Numbered from the stretch's first letter, positions 6,573 through 14,839 are shown. The stretch: 46,028 nucleotides of DNA from an uncultured Prochlorococcus sp. (GCA_902520485.1 CABYNZ010000009.1:1-46028), one strand, 5' to 3'. The notes: a model not told the origin generated them from the letters alone. Made by a program: numbers and translations.

Positions 6573-7790
6573 ATGTTTATTACAGGCTGTCATCGCTCTG
6601 GGACATCACTAATAACATCTATATTTAAAGACTTAATTAATGAGGCGAACGATGAATCAAAATTAGTTACTCCTCAACTTGATAATCTACTAGGCTTCTT
6701 TGAATCTAAAAAATTAGTTGATTTTAACGAAAAATTACTAGCAGAAATTGGGGCAACCTGCAGTAGTCCTTTTATAACTCCACCAATATGGACTGAACGT
6801 CCTTTAATCGATATATTAGTCGATGCAAGAAAAGATTTTAAGGATTTAGCTATTTCGAGCAATTGGATTGATAAAGATCCAAGATTATGCTTACTATATC
6901 CAGTCTATTTTCATATCTTACTTAAGAGAGTACCTTTAATAGTATGCATGAGAGAACCTATTAACGTAGCAGTTTCATTATTTGCTAGGAATGGTTATTC
7001 AATAAATCTAGGTCTTAGTATGTGGTTTATCTATAACCATCATATAAGTAAGTTCTTGACTGAAAATGATAGTTTTTATTTTTACGAGGAATTTTTAAAT
7101 GCTTTGGATACTGATTCTGAAATTGATTTATATGAACAATGTTGCAAAACAATAGAACCAATAACAACACAAATAGCATCGTTTGATAAATTTAAAGAGA
7201 CTCTAAAAAAAAGAGTAAAAGTAAACCTTAATCGTTGTTCTTCATTAACATCTGCACTAAATGAAAATATTTGTGATTTAGAATTACTTAATATTTGCAA
7301 TGATGCTTATCAGAAATTACATTCATCTCAAAAAAATTTAAATATTTATAAGGAATCATTTATTTCCATACCATCATCTGTTTTGAAAATTTTTTACAAA
7401 GAAAAAAAGCTTACCATTCCATACAGTAATTCTGAAATTAAAAACAGAGTCGAATTAAATGATTTGCGAAATAGTTTTAAAGATTTACAAGTAGAACTAG
7501 GAAGAAATAAAGAAAGCTATAAAGATTTACAAGTAGAACTAGAAATAAACAAACAAAGCTATAAAGATTTACAAGTAGAACTAGAAACAAACAAACAAAG
7601 CTATAAAGATTTACAAATAGAACTAGAAAGAGATAAAGAAAGAAATAAAGAAATCTATAAAGATTTACAAGTAGAACTAGAAAGAAACAAAGAAGTTTTA
7701 CGAATGCTAAAAAGTACCTTTAGTTGGAAATTAACTTATCCACTAAGGTATTTTAAAATGATATTAAATTCCTTATTTAGAAAGTTTTAG
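6573..7790 (+). CDS. Sulfotransferase-family protein with repeat-built coiled coil
   Basis: A 405-residue protein. GCHRSGTSL at residues 5-13 matches the 5'-phosphosulfate (PAPS) loop, followed by features of bacterial sulfotransferase-like domains such as DKDPRLCLLYP and REPINVAVSLFARNG. From about residue 300 a coiled coil is built from near-identical 14-residue units (SYKDLQVELEINKQ), then a C-terminal STFSWKLTYPLRYF segment of a type often found at the end of glycan-enzyme coiled coils. It probably transfers sulfate to cell-surface glycans (inference from family). The start puts the PAPS loop right at the N-terminus, as usual here. A glycosyltransferase gene follows 6 bp later. Confidence 0.8.
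   Translation: MFITGCHRSGTSLITSIFKDLINEANDESKLVTPQLDNLLGFFESKKLVDFNEKLLAEIGATCSSPFITPPIWTERPLIDILVDARKDFKDLAISSNWIDKDPRLCLLYPVYFHILLKRVPLIVCMREPINVAVSLFARNGYSINLGLSMWFIYNHHISKFLTENDSFYFYEEFLNALDTDSEIDLYEQCCKTIEPITTQIASFDKFKETLKKRVKVNLNRCSSLTSALNENICDLELLNICNDAYQKLHSSQKNLNIYKESFISIPSSVLKIFYKEKKLTIPYSNSEIKNRVELNDLRNSFKDLQVELGRNKESYKDLQVELEINKQSYKDLQVELETNKQSYKDLQIELERDKERNKEIYKDLQVELERNKEVLRMLKSTFSWKLTYPLRYFKMILNSLFRKF
7473..7695 (+). repeat. In-frame 42-bp tandem repeats (coiled-coil units)
   Basis: About five copies of a 42-bp unit encoding variants of SYKDLQVELxxNKx, with the core AAAGATTTACAAGTAGAACT nearly invariant. One unit is extended by 12 bp (RDKERNKE). High nucleotide identity between units points to recent expansion and likely copy-number variation between strains. 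Confidence 0.85.
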
Positions 7791-7796
7791 AAACCT

Positions 7797-8609
7797 ATGA
7801 GCAGAAAGTTTCTAGCTCTGATTACTCGCCATAAAGATGAACCATTTTTAAGGCAATTCTGCACGTACTATATCACTCAAGGAATTGACGATATTTATAT
7901 AATTGATGACAATAGCAAAGATAAGAAATTTTTAAAAGAATTAGATTATTATTTTAAGAATATTCATATCACATATGACAATGAAATAATTAAAAAAAAT
8001 TCTATAAAAAATGTATATCAAACAATCAAAGAATCTTTTACTTGGATCATACATGTAGATGTAGATGAATATATAGCAACAAAGAAAAACATAACAAGGA
8101 CAATAAGAGAAGAATTATTTTTAAATTTCAATAGTTTTGATTGCGTTAAAATACCATGGGTAATGATGAGTAGTAATAAAAGAAAAAAAAATCCTACAAA
8201 CTTACTTGAAGAGAATATTTATAGATGGAATCATAATCTGAAACATGTTAACCAAATTCATAAATTTAGATGTAGATATAATGAGATTGAATGTAAATCA
8301 ATTTTTAAACCTAACGTTTTCAACGATATAGATGATCATTTGCCATTAGAATCAAACATTAAGTCTCCACTTTATGTAGATAGTATTAATATCGAACCCT
8401 CAGATTCAACACCTTTCTATCAAAGATTAAGAGAAAAAGATATCAAGAATGGTCATTTACTTTGTTATCATTACCGAGTTATTAGTGAGGAAAATAATTT
8501 AGAGAAGTTAAAAAATAACATTTGGTATATAGAAAATAAATATACACTTTCTGATTTGAACAACTCTGATCATGCAGAAGTTATAGATTACACAATGTCT
8601 AATAAATAA
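7797..8609 (+). CDS. Glycosyltransferase, GT2/GT92-like
   Basis: A 270-residue protein. The N-terminus (FLALITRHKDEPFLRQFCTY, then YIIDDNS) matches glycosyltransferases of the GT92/Glyco_tranf_2_4 kind. The metal-binding motif HVDVDEY lies at residues 86-92. Late Cys/His residues (GHLLCYHYR) resemble the end of the catalytic domain. It has no membrane segment and is likely cytoplasmic or membrane-associated. It starts 6 bp after the sulfotransferase and probably forms one transcript with it, building or decorating a surface polysaccharide or glycoprotein (inference). Acceptor and sugar are unknown. Confidence 0.75.
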   Translation: MSRKFLALITRHKDEPFLRQFCTYYITQGIDDIYIIDDNSKDKKFLKELDYYFKNIHITYDNEIIKKNSIKNVYQTIKESFTWIIHVDVDEYIATKKNITRTIREELFLNFNSFDCVKIPWVMMSSNKRKKNPTNLLEENIYRWNHNLKHVNQIHKFRCRYNEIECKSIFKPNVFNDIDDHLPLESNIKSPLYVDSINIEPSDSTPFYQRLREKDIKNGHLLCYHYRVISEENNLEKLKNNIWYIENKYTLSDLNNSDHAEVIDYTMSNK

Positions 8610-8615
8610 CTCTTA

Positions 8616-9701
8616 TCAAAACGCTGTACTTAGCCTAAAAACCCAATTAAATTCTTCTTTATCTTTAATTTTTGCAGATCCGCCCGGTTCAAGGATATTA
8701 ACTCCTAAAGTTAATCTAAATGGTCTAATTATGCTAACTTCTTTTGAAGCTGCGAGCACAAGTTGATCACTATTATACTCAGTAAAAAAACTTAATGATT
8801 TATTAGGTAATAAGCTTATAGAACCTACTGGACCAAAGCATAGGTCTTTATCAATCCTGGATGAATAACTTCTTTCTTTGTCAAAATCTTCGAAGCAAAA
8901 TAAACGAATATTTTCGTTACTTGCAAATCTACCACTTGCGATACCTCCATTAATTACCAATAAAGGAAAGTCATTTTTTTTGTTATTCAACCATATTCCT
9001 TTTGATTTCATTAGATATATATTTCTTCCTGTATCAGTTTTATGATCTAGTTGTATTAATTGCTCTCCACCAATAGCAAATCCTGATTGCTTACTTAATT
9101 TTCTATCATATCTAAAGCCAAGAGAAAGACCTTCTTCAAATTGACCTGTTTCGCCTCCAGAGTATTTACTCCCTTTGTATAAGCTTCTAATTGAGCCATT
9201 AAGTCCAAAACTACTATCCTTATTTGCGAAAGTTTTCCAATGAGCTTGGGCGGTGGCATCACCACCATTCCAATGCAAAAAAGGCTTCCCATTTCTTACT
9301 TGTCCACTAAACCCCCTTGCGGATAAATCGAATGAATATGCATCATTCCACTTAAATCCATTTGGAAGCTTCCATCCAATATCTGGTCCTATAGAACCAT
9401 CAGAAAAAGCAATTGATCGATTTTGAGAATAGAGACTTAAAGATTGCTTAACTTCCGCATTAGTTATTCGTTGTTGGATTTTGTTTTCATATTCTTTACT
9501 TATATTTTTCCATTTTATAGTATTATCTTTTGACCTTAATTTGACTGCGTCAATTTTTTCCCATTTTATATCTTCAGTTGAAAGTTTTTTCTCTAAAAAT
9601 TCATCTGCAAATAAAGAGATATTTTCAAGAATTAAAAATAAAAAGAAAAAAAATATACTTGTTATAGAAATTGAACTCATCATATATTTTTGAGTTTTCA
9701 T
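8616..9701 (-). CDS. Outer-membrane beta-barrel-like protein
   Basis: A 361-residue protein. An N-terminal hydrophobic signal (about residues 8-31, ending LFADE) is followed by a polar linker and then alternating aromatic/polar strands with many Gly residues. The chain ends RLSTAF; a terminal Phe is typical of BAM-dependent outer-membrane barrels. I cannot name a family. It converges on the glycosyltransferase gene with only 6 bp between them. An envelope role fits the surface-modification neighbourhood. Confidence 0.6.
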   Translation of the reverse strand: MKTQKYMMSSISITSIFFFFLFLILENISLFADEFLEKKLSTEDIKWEKIDAVKLRSKDNTIKWKNISKEYENKIQQRITNAEVKQSLSLYSQNRSIAFSDGSIGPDIGWKLPNGFKWNDAYSFDLSARGFSGQVRNGKPFLHWNGGDATAQAHWKTFANKDSSFGLNGSIRSLYKGSKYSGGETGQFEEGLSLGFRYDRKLSKQSGFAIGGEQLIQLDHKTDTGRNIYLMKSKGIWLNNKKNDFPLLVINGGIASGRFASNENIRLFCFEDFDKERSYSSRIDKDLCFGPVGSISLLPNKSLSFFTEYNSDQLVLAASKEVSIIRPFRLTLGVNILEPGGSAKIKDKEEFNWVFRLSTAF

Positions 9702-9773
9702 TGTTTTTTAATCTATGGTTTTAATAGGTTTTAGGACTCGAGCCTTTAAAGAGTAAGGCACTAGCTTTTTTTT

Positions 9774-10139
9774 TTATCTATTTCTTTCAACTATTCTAAA
9801 GTTCATATCTATTGCTCCCTTTCTTAAAGGAATTATTTTTTGATAATCACCTTCATAACAATCTTGAGCCGCTTTTTTGCTTGGAAATTGTGCTAGTACA
9901 GTAAACGGGCCGTCATATCCTTCTCTTACATCTGTTTCATAATCAACTGTTAAGGTTTTTGCTCCACAACCTTTAACAACTACATCATTTACTGCTGAAA
10001 AGTATTTACCTGCTTGTTCTGGATTTGTGATCCTGCCAGAAATCATTACGTAACCAAAGTTCTTATCTTTTGGAACTTTATAACCAATCGCAAGCCCAGC
10101 GATACAAGCAATTAAACTAATTAAAATAGTTTTCTTCAT
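9774..10139 (-). CDS. DUF1330-like protein with N-terminal membrane anchor or signal
   Basis: A 121-residue protein. Residues 3-20 are hydrophobic (signal or anchor). Residues 27-117 resemble the ferredoxin-like DUF1330 domain: GYVMISGRITNPEQAGKYFS, a central YETDVREGYDGPFTVLAQFP, and C-terminal SKKAAQDCYEGDYQKIIPLR. DUF1330 proteins are small dimeric alpha/beta-barrel proteins of unclear role. An exported form is less usual. Confidence 0.75.
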   Translation of the reverse strand: MKKTILISLIACIAGLAIGYKVPKDKNFGYVMISGRITNPEQAGKYFSAVNDVVVKGCGAKTLTVDYETDVREGYDGPFTVLAQFPSKKAAQDCYEGDYQKIIPLRKGAIDMNFRIVERNR

Positions 10140-10309
10140 TTAAAATTTGTTTTTTTTAAATGTTATACGATTCTCTATAAGTTAGCTGTCAATTATTAAC
10201 TGTTAGCGGTACGAATAATAAGCATTTTATTTTTTCTTTGGCTTACACTATCTTTTTCATATCCCTGTAATTGTGGAAAGCAATTGATATAAAAAGAAAA
10301 AGAGATATC

Positions 10310-10338
10310 TTGAAATTTTGAAGTTCCTCCTCTATAAT
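10310..10338 (+). promoter_or_regulatory. Candidate sigma-70-type promoter upstream of the HLIP gene
   Basis: TTGAAA (10310-10315), a 17-bp spacer and TATAAT (10333-10338). The predicted transcript start near 10345 leaves a leader of roughly 125 nt before the HLIP gene at 10472. The rest of the 332-bp gap from 10140 holds no gene that I can see. Confidence 0.5.
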
Positions 10339-10386
10339 TTTTCTTACTTTTATTATCGAAACAAAATTAGCGTTAGTTGCTATCCC

Positions 10387-10398
10387 CATTGGCCAATG
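10387..10398. promoter_or_regulatory. Perfect 12-bp palindrome in the HLIP leader
   Basis: CATTGGCCAATG, GC-richer than its surroundings, lies between the candidate promoter at 10310-10338 and the HLIP start. It could be an operator or a processing/pausing site. No protein can be assigned. Confidence 0.35.
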
Positions 10399-10471
10399 AG
10401 AATTTCGTATAAAAAAACAACATAAATAAAAAAAACTTTTTAGGATATAAGAAATATAAATTTTTAATAAA

Positions 10472-10726
10472 ATGAATAAATTTAGAGATAATTTTTCAAG
10501 CGAAAGCTTTTACCCAGATAGTAATTATTATCTTGATCAGGAAAATACTGCTAAAGAATCACAAGTTCCAGAAGTTCAAATATCCAATAAGCGAGAATTT
10601 TTTGAATGGCCAAATAGCTATTGGTTTATTGCAGAAAGGACTAATGGTCGTCTTGCAATGATTGGATTTATGGCTGTAATTATTAACTACACCTTATTTG
10701 GTTGGATAGCATATCCTTTCCTATAA
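10472..10726 (+). CDS. hli: High-light-inducible protein (HLIP)
   Basis: An 84-residue protein with a polar N-terminus of about 45 residues and then one Cab-type transmembrane helix: FFEWPNSYWFIAERTNGRLA followed by MIGFMAVIINYTLFGWIAY. The ExxNGRxAMxG signature binds chlorophyll in this family; HLIPs bind chlorophyll and carotenoid and protect photosystem II assembly. It is most like the long-N-terminus HLIPs of picocyanobacteria. It has its own candidate promoter, and a GTG-start ORF abuts its stop codon. Confidence 0.95.
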   Translation: MNKFRDNFSSESFYPDSNYYLDQENTAKESQVPEVQISNKREFFEWPNSYWFIAERTNGRLAMIGFMAVIINYTLFGWIAYPFL

Positions 10727-10954
10727 GTGAGCAATTCAAATTCTGATAAAAATGGAGTTGATAGTTCTGGAATCCACTGGCTTCAATATGCTGCATTTGT
10801 TATAAATGCATTTGCAATTTATTTCGGTTGGGCTTTTTTTAATGATGCCAACTTTCATCACTTTGCTTTAAAAATATTCAAGTTCTGGAATTGCAATGGA
10901 TATAACCCTTTAAATTATTGTTTAATGCGTTGGAAAGTAGATTTTTATCCTTAA
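10727..10954 (+). CDS. Small membrane protein, GTG start abutting the HLIP stop
   Basis: A 75-residue frame starting with GTG directly after the HLIP stop codon. The first half (SNSNSDKNGVDSSGIHWLQY, then AAFVINAFAIYFGWAFF) has one clear transmembrane helix. The second half (CNGYNPLNYCLMRWKVDFYP) looks less protein-like, so the 3' end may be frameshifted or extended relative to relatives. Translation could be coupled to the HLIP. Function unknown. Confidence 0.5.
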   Translation: MSNSNSDKNGVDSSGIHWLQYAAFVINAFAIYFGWAFFNDANFHHFALKIFKFWNCNGYNPLNYCLMRWKVDFYP

Positions 10955-11198
10955 AAAACTTCTAAACCTGAACCGATTCTTTTTTTTTATTAGTTTTTGG
11001 AATCATTTAAAACCTTTTAAAGCACTATTTCGCAGCTTAGATGCGATAGTTTTGATTCTATTAAATACAATTCAGACAAAAGCGTTTCTCAACTTTTTTT
11101 TTATTTCTTGTTTGTTTAGAGTCTTTACTCTTTAGGTTTGTATATCTTTTTACGATGTATCACCCACGATTCCTAAAACCAATGTAGTCCGTTTTTAA

Positions 11199-11921
11199 TT
11201 ACTCATAAATTTTCGAGGAGTTTTCGAGTAATCCATTTAATTCTAGGAGTTCTTCTTTACTAAATTCTCTATATTCTCCTGTTGGCAAATCTAACTTAAT
11301 ATTCATAATTCTTACACGCTTTAATGATCTTACGTCGTAGCCCAGGGACTCACACATCCTTCTAATCTGACGGTTAAGTCCTTGAGTCAGTATTATTTTA
11401 AATTTCTTCGGCCCCAATTGTTCTACGAAACAATCCTTAGTTTTTGTGCCTAATATTTCAACTCCATTACTCATGCTTTTAATAAAGTCGCTATTAATCG
11501 GACGATTAACTTTTACAATATACTCTTTTTCATGATTATTTCTTGCTCTGAGTATTTTATTTACGATATCTCCATCATTAGTTAAAAAAATCAATCCCTC
11601 ACTGAGCTTATCTAATCTTCCGATGGGGAAAATTCTTTTATGATATTGAATGAAATCTATGAGATTATTGGGTTCCACTTTTCTATCTGTTGTGCAAACA
11701 ATTCCTACAGGTTTATTAAAGGCTAAGTATATGTTTTTTTGTCTCCTTGATTTTTCTATTCTTTGACCTTTAACTTCTACTTGGTCACTATCTTCTACTT
11801 TCGTTCCAATTTCTGGAATTTTGCCATTAATGGTCACCTTTCCTTCCAGGATTAATCTATCTGCTTCTCTTCTAGAACAATAACCAACTTCACTTAAATA
11901 TTTATTTATTCTGGTAGCCAT
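11199..11921 (-). CDS. rluF: 23S rRNA pseudouridine synthase, RluF-like
   Basis: A 240-residue protein with an N-terminal S4 RNA-binding domain (residues 2-55, RINKYLSEVGYCSRREADR) and a RsuA/RluB/E/F-type catalytic domain. The catalytic Asp is D104 in FPIGRLDKLSEGLIFLTNDG. The segment LNRQIRRMCESLGYDVRSLK with RVRIMNI matches RluF (which modifies U2604 in E. coli 23S rRNA) better than RsuA or RluB. It lacks the long basic C-terminal tail of the E. coli protein. Not in an obvious operon. Confidence 0.88.
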   Translation of the reverse strand: MATRINKYLSEVGYCSRREADRLILEGKVTINGKIPEIGTKVEDSDQVEVKGQRIEKSRRQKNIYLAFNKPVGIVCTTDRKVEPNNLIDFIQYHKRIFPIGRLDKLSEGLIFLTNDGDIVNKILRARNNHEKEYIVKVNRPINSDFIKSMSNGVEILGTKTKDCFVEQLGPKKFKIILTQGLNRQIRRMCESLGYDVRSLKRVRIMNIKLDLPTGEYREFSKEELLELNGLLENSSKIYE

Positions 11922-12072
11922 TATGGATGTTTCATTTTTATATGCACTAAATAAAGTAATTTACTAATCTCCTCATATTTTAGATCAGCTGTCAATTTTA
12001 GTTAGTATTCTCATTATTGAATTTCAAATTATTTTCATCAGTAATTTATACCGCACAGATCTAACTCTCTTT

Positions 12073-12318
12073 TTAATTCCAATTTTTTTCAATTTTCCTC
12101 CATCCCTGAGAAAGTAATCTTTCATAAATTTCTCTAGCTAAATCTATTTCAACAGAAACTGTGTTTGTCATTACTGGTGGTTTGTTTCCTAATCCTCCCA
12201 CTATTTTCCCAGTATCTATAAACATATACTCAAAAAATCCATCAATACTCTTATCGTTTTTCATAAATCTTTTAACTTCTGACCTATTTGAATTAATCAA
12301 CCAATAAGTTTTAGCCAT
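12073..12318 (-). CDS. DUF1651-family small protein
   Basis: An 81-residue protein with the DUF1651 layout known from Prochlorococcus and Synechococcus: an N-terminal WLINSNRSEVKRFMKND segment, a central TG...KPP part and the C-terminal signature DLAREIYERLLSQGWRKIEK. Function unknown. It lies 32 bp downstream of the SRAP gene on the same strand. Related proteins are encoded at 14840-15088 and 25527-25796, with a fragment at 6112-6180. Confidence 0.75.
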   Translation of the reverse strand: MAKTYWLINSNRSEVKRFMKNDKSIDGFFEYMFIDTGKIVGGLGNKPPVMTNTVSVEIDLAREIYERLLSQGWRKIEKNWN

Positions 12319-12350
12319 TAATCTAATCTTGGAACTAGTAAGCTTTTCAT

Positions 12351-12989
12351 TTAAAACAAACTCATTTGATCAGTTTCTTTTTTCTTTACATCTTCTACTA
12401 GCCAACCATCAGGTGACCAACTCATCATGATTGCAAATAATCCTTTTAATTCATCTTCATCCTTAACTTGCTCTGTCCATTGTTCTTCATATCCATTAGG
12501 TACGATCACAGGCATCCGTATATGTAAAGGTTTAATTAAGTCATTTGGTTCAGTTGTTAAAACGCAGCAACTCTCCAGTTCTGCTCCATCTGGTGATGTC
12601 CACTTACTCCAAATTCCTCCCAACCAAAAAGTCTCATAATTCAATTTTCGAACACGATATTTTTTTTCAAAAAAACCACTCGCAGGTATTAGACACCTTT
12701 TATGTTTCCAACTTCCACTAAATAATTTTTTTTCTTCTACTGTTTCTGATCTTGCATTAAATGGTCTTGGCCTCTCTTTATCAAATGGATCTCTCGCCCA
12801 AGGGGAAATAAAACCCCATGTCATAAAAGTAGTTTTAATTCTTCCTTCGTTTTTAATTACAAGGACAGGATCATTAGGTCTTATTAGATTTTGAGTCTCG
12901 TATTTAGAATCAAGTCCTATTGGATAGTCTTGTTTCAAAACCTTTGGTAAATTCTCAAATTTAGTTTTCAGCTCAAATCTTCCGCACAT
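12351..12989 (-). CDS. yedK: SRAP-domain protein (YedK/HMCES family)
   Basis: A 212-residue protein with complete SRAP architecture: Cys2 exposed after Met removal (MCGRFEL), Asn78 in FNARSET, Glu108 in CLIPASGFFE and His166 in LHIRMPV. The family forms a covalent thiazolidine crosslink to abasic sites in single-stranded DNA and shields them during replication. All key residues are present and the length is normal. A DUF1651 gene follows 32 bp downstream, probably in the same transcript. Confidence 0.92.
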   Translation of the reverse strand: MCGRFELKTKFENLPKVLKQDYPIGLDSKYETQNLIRPNDPVLVIKNEGRIKTTFMTWGFISPWARDPFDKERPRPFNARSETVEEKKLFSGSWKHKRCLIPASGFFEKKYRVRKLNYETFWLGGIWSKWTSPDGAELESCCVLTTEPNDLIKPLHIRMPVIVPNGYEEQWTEQVKDEDELKGLFAIMMSWSPDGWLVEDVKKKETDQMSLF

Positions 12990-13184
12990 TGATTTTGTAA
13001 AATCTTTTTAAAACTCACTTAAAAAAAACAGCAAATTTTCCTTATCTTAAATCTACTTTAAGTTTTCTCAAAAAAACACGAACATTTTTTTGATTCTAGA
13101 CAGTTTTTCATCTAAATCCTTAAAAGAAAATATAGATATTGAAAAGCTCTCTCAAATTGAATTTTAATGTTTCAAACTTAATTC

Positions 13185-13328
13185 ATGACAGATCCAATTC
13201 TCTATTTATCTATGTTACTGGGACTTTGAGGAGTTTATGTATTAATCTCTTCCTTCCATGATGATGATGGTGATGATGATGGAGAAAAATACATTTATAA
13301 TCTTGAACAGACTAATTTAGCGAGATAA
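13185..13328 (+). pseudogene. 47-codon microprotein gene interrupted by in-frame TGA
   Basis: From ATG 13185 the frame reads MTDPILYLSMLLGL, TGA at 13227-13229, then GVYVLISSFHDDDGDDDGEK YIYNLEQTNLAR and TAA at 13326-13328. The two halves form one plausible small membrane protein: a hydrophobic helix across the stop, then an Asp-rich tail. One base change (TGA to GGA or TGG) would restore it. It is either a recent nonsense mutation or a sequencing error; translation readthrough is possible but unsupported. Confidence 0.55.
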
Positions 13329-13579
13329 TTGATGTGTTTGTAAAGTAGTATTTTTTCAAGGAAAGTTGTTTACGAAAACAGACTTTCATGAAGATAAATT
13401 TATAGGGGTAGCTGAAATATTATTTCTCTTAAAATAAAATTACTAGCTGATTATATTCATTTTTAAGTTTTGTTGCTGGTCCTCTATCCGTATATGTTTG
13501 TGTCTTAAACCGTACATTTTTTAAAAGTCAGTTGATGGGCATATCTAGTTAGAACTTAGTGGTAACGTATGTAAATTAA

Positions 13580-13765
13580 ATGCCTTCAACACCAATCAAA
13601 TCTTGTAATAAATATGTGTTGAGTTACAAAGATTCATCAAACAATACACATGAAGTTGGCTTCTACGCACGCGATGCATACGATTGCTTATTGCTTGCAA
13701 GGGAATTCAACTCTTACGTACATGACAATCCAGGATCTGTAATCAGAATCCAACAAAAATTTTGA
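13580..13765 (+). CDS. 61-residue hypothetical protein
   Basis: A protein of unknown function (start MPSTPIKSCNKYVLSYKDSS). The second half reads HEVGFYARDAYDCLLLAREF, which looks like a small alpha/beta unit. It is soluble, with no signal peptide. A 54-residue gene begins 7 bp downstream with GAGGTAA before its ATG, so the two likely form an operon. The 251 bp upstream (13329-13579) show no gene. Confidence 0.65.
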   Translation: MPSTPIKSCNKYVLSYKDSSNNTHEVGFYARDAYDCLLLAREFNSYVHDNPGSVIRIQQKF

Positions 13766-13772
13766 GGTAATT

Positions 13773-13937
13773 ATGAATTTAAAAAGATCACCATTCGCAA
13801 TTCAAGATAAAAATGCCAGAGATCTTGATAATGCAATAGATTATCCAACACTTGAAGATTTAATGATAGAGCAGAAAGTTCCTCAAGATGAAGGGAATAC
13901 AGTTCACCATCGTAGAGATTTAGACTCTCTAGGGTAG
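13773..13937 (+). CDS. 54-residue hypothetical protein
   Basis: Starts MNLKRSPFAIQDKNARDLDN, is acidic and polar throughout, and ends RRDLDSLG. GAGG 6-7 bases before the ATG is a good ribosome-binding site. It follows the 61-residue gene by 7 bp. There is no membrane segment and no recognisable domain. Confidence 0.6.
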   Translation: MNLKRSPFAIQDKNARDLDNAIDYPTLEDLMIEQKVPQDEGNTVHHRRDLDSLG

Positions 13938-14004
13938 TTTAAAAGAAGGGCTATTTATCAATTTTTTAAAATTAATGATCATGATGAATGCCATTTGCGA
14001 TTAT

Positions 14005-14172
14005 TCATAAGATAATATTTTCTTCCTCAAGTTTTTTTTTAATCTCTATAGGCATATATGCTATATCTTTTTTTATTGCATTAAGGGCATCTCTATACTT
14101 TTCAGGTTCAGCTAAAAGCATTTTTATTAAATTGTATTGACTTTCAATTTCTTCTGAAGAAAATTTTCCCAT
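14005..14172 (-). CDS. 55-residue helical hypothetical protein
   Basis: Starts MGKFSSEEIESQYNLIKMLL and ends KKKLEEENIIL. It is predicted almost entirely helical and amphipathic and could dimerise as a coiled coil. It lies 61 bp downstream of the DUF3303 gene on the same strand. Composition and codon use resemble real Prochlorococcus small proteins; function unknown. Confidence 0.6.
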   Translation of the reverse strand: MGKFSSEEIESQYNLIKMLLAEPEKYRDALNAIKKDIAYMPIEIKKKLEEENIIL

Positions 14173-14233
14173 AAAAAAATAAGTACTAACCTTTTATTTT
14201 AGAACAACAGTAAAAAAGTCAAAAGATTAACTA

Positions 14234-14545
14234 TTAGTCAGAGGCTGCTGCAATTTCTTTATGGACAGAAAGAAATTCTTTATCCGTTAGAACTGGTGTG
14301 ACTTCAATTTCTACGCCAAAATTATCGACCCAGATACTACTCCATTTCCAAATGTTCTGATGGTTTGAAGATTCAACTATTGCCCAACCATTAGCCCCCT
14401 CAGGATTTACTACTCGATTAAGAACTTTAAACCCGTCAAATTCATCACCTTCGCATCCTCCTTCAACAAAACCTGCAAAAGCTTCAGCCCCTTGCATATG
14501 ACTTTCTTGATCTGGAAATTGCCAGTGAACAATGTAAGTTTGCAT
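14234..14545 (-). CDS. DUF3303-family protein
   Basis: A 103-residue soluble protein beginning MQTYIVHWQFPDQESHMQGA, with later NGWAIVESSNHQNIWKWSSI and an acidic C-terminus. This matches the cyanobacterial DUF3303 family of short ferredoxin-fold-like proteins (HW.F....H....F..F...G.....G.K). No catalytic residues can be pointed to and the function is unknown. Confidence 0.75.
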   Translation of the reverse strand: MQTYIVHWQFPDQESHMQGAEAFAGFVEGGCEGDEFDGFKVLNRVVNPEGANGWAIVESSNHQNIWKWSSIWVDNFGVEIEVTPVLTDKEFLSVHKEIAAASD

Positions 14546-14700
14546 GAATAAAATTATTTTTTTAATTATTAATTATCGAATTTAAAAATTAAATAAAAAG
14601 TCTTTAAACACTAATTAAAATGGGATTAAGCTTAAAGGGAAAATAGCAAAAAAAAAAGACTCTTACGAGCCTAGGTGATGGGGACTCCTATAATGACAAA

Positions 14701-14839
14701 TTAAACAGAAACAAACAACCCCATCAATAGGTAATTTTAAATACTTACAAACACCATATGTAGTGCTAATATTTTAAAAAGGCTGGGTGATGGGGATTAT
14801 CCCGCTTTTTGATTGGGGCGAAGCTAACGCCCTTTTTTT
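14701..14839 (+). ncRNA. Candidate structured small RNA or leader
   Basis: No gene fits here, but the elements of an RNA are visible. A perfect -10 TATAAT (14689-14694) gives a start near 14701. CCCCATCA (14719-14726) can pair with TGATGGGG (14788-14795). A hairpin GGGCG-AAGCTAA-CGCCC runs directly into seven T (14816-14839). A second TGATGGGG lies upstream at 14676-14683, so a longer transcript would offer competing pairings. The -35 is poor. It is either a free sRNA of about 140 nt or a regulatory leader for the gene starting at 14840. Confidence 0.45.
14816..14839 (+). terminator. Intrinsic terminator touching the next start codon
   Basis: Stem GGGCG (14816-14820), loop AAGCTAA and stem CGCCC (14828-14832), followed at once by TTTTTTT (14833-14839). 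The next base begins the ATG of the gene at 14840, so the terminator occupies the place of its ribosome-binding site. Confidence 0.75.

Noticed and set aside
6406..6612. 68-residue frame overlapping the sulfotransferase start
   Set aside because: It runs out of frame through the PAPS-loop codons of the sulfotransferase, has no family resemblance and looks like chance.
13258..13282. GATGATGAT-type trinucleotide run
   Set aside because: Explained as Asp codons of the interrupted microprotein rather than a microsatellite of its own.
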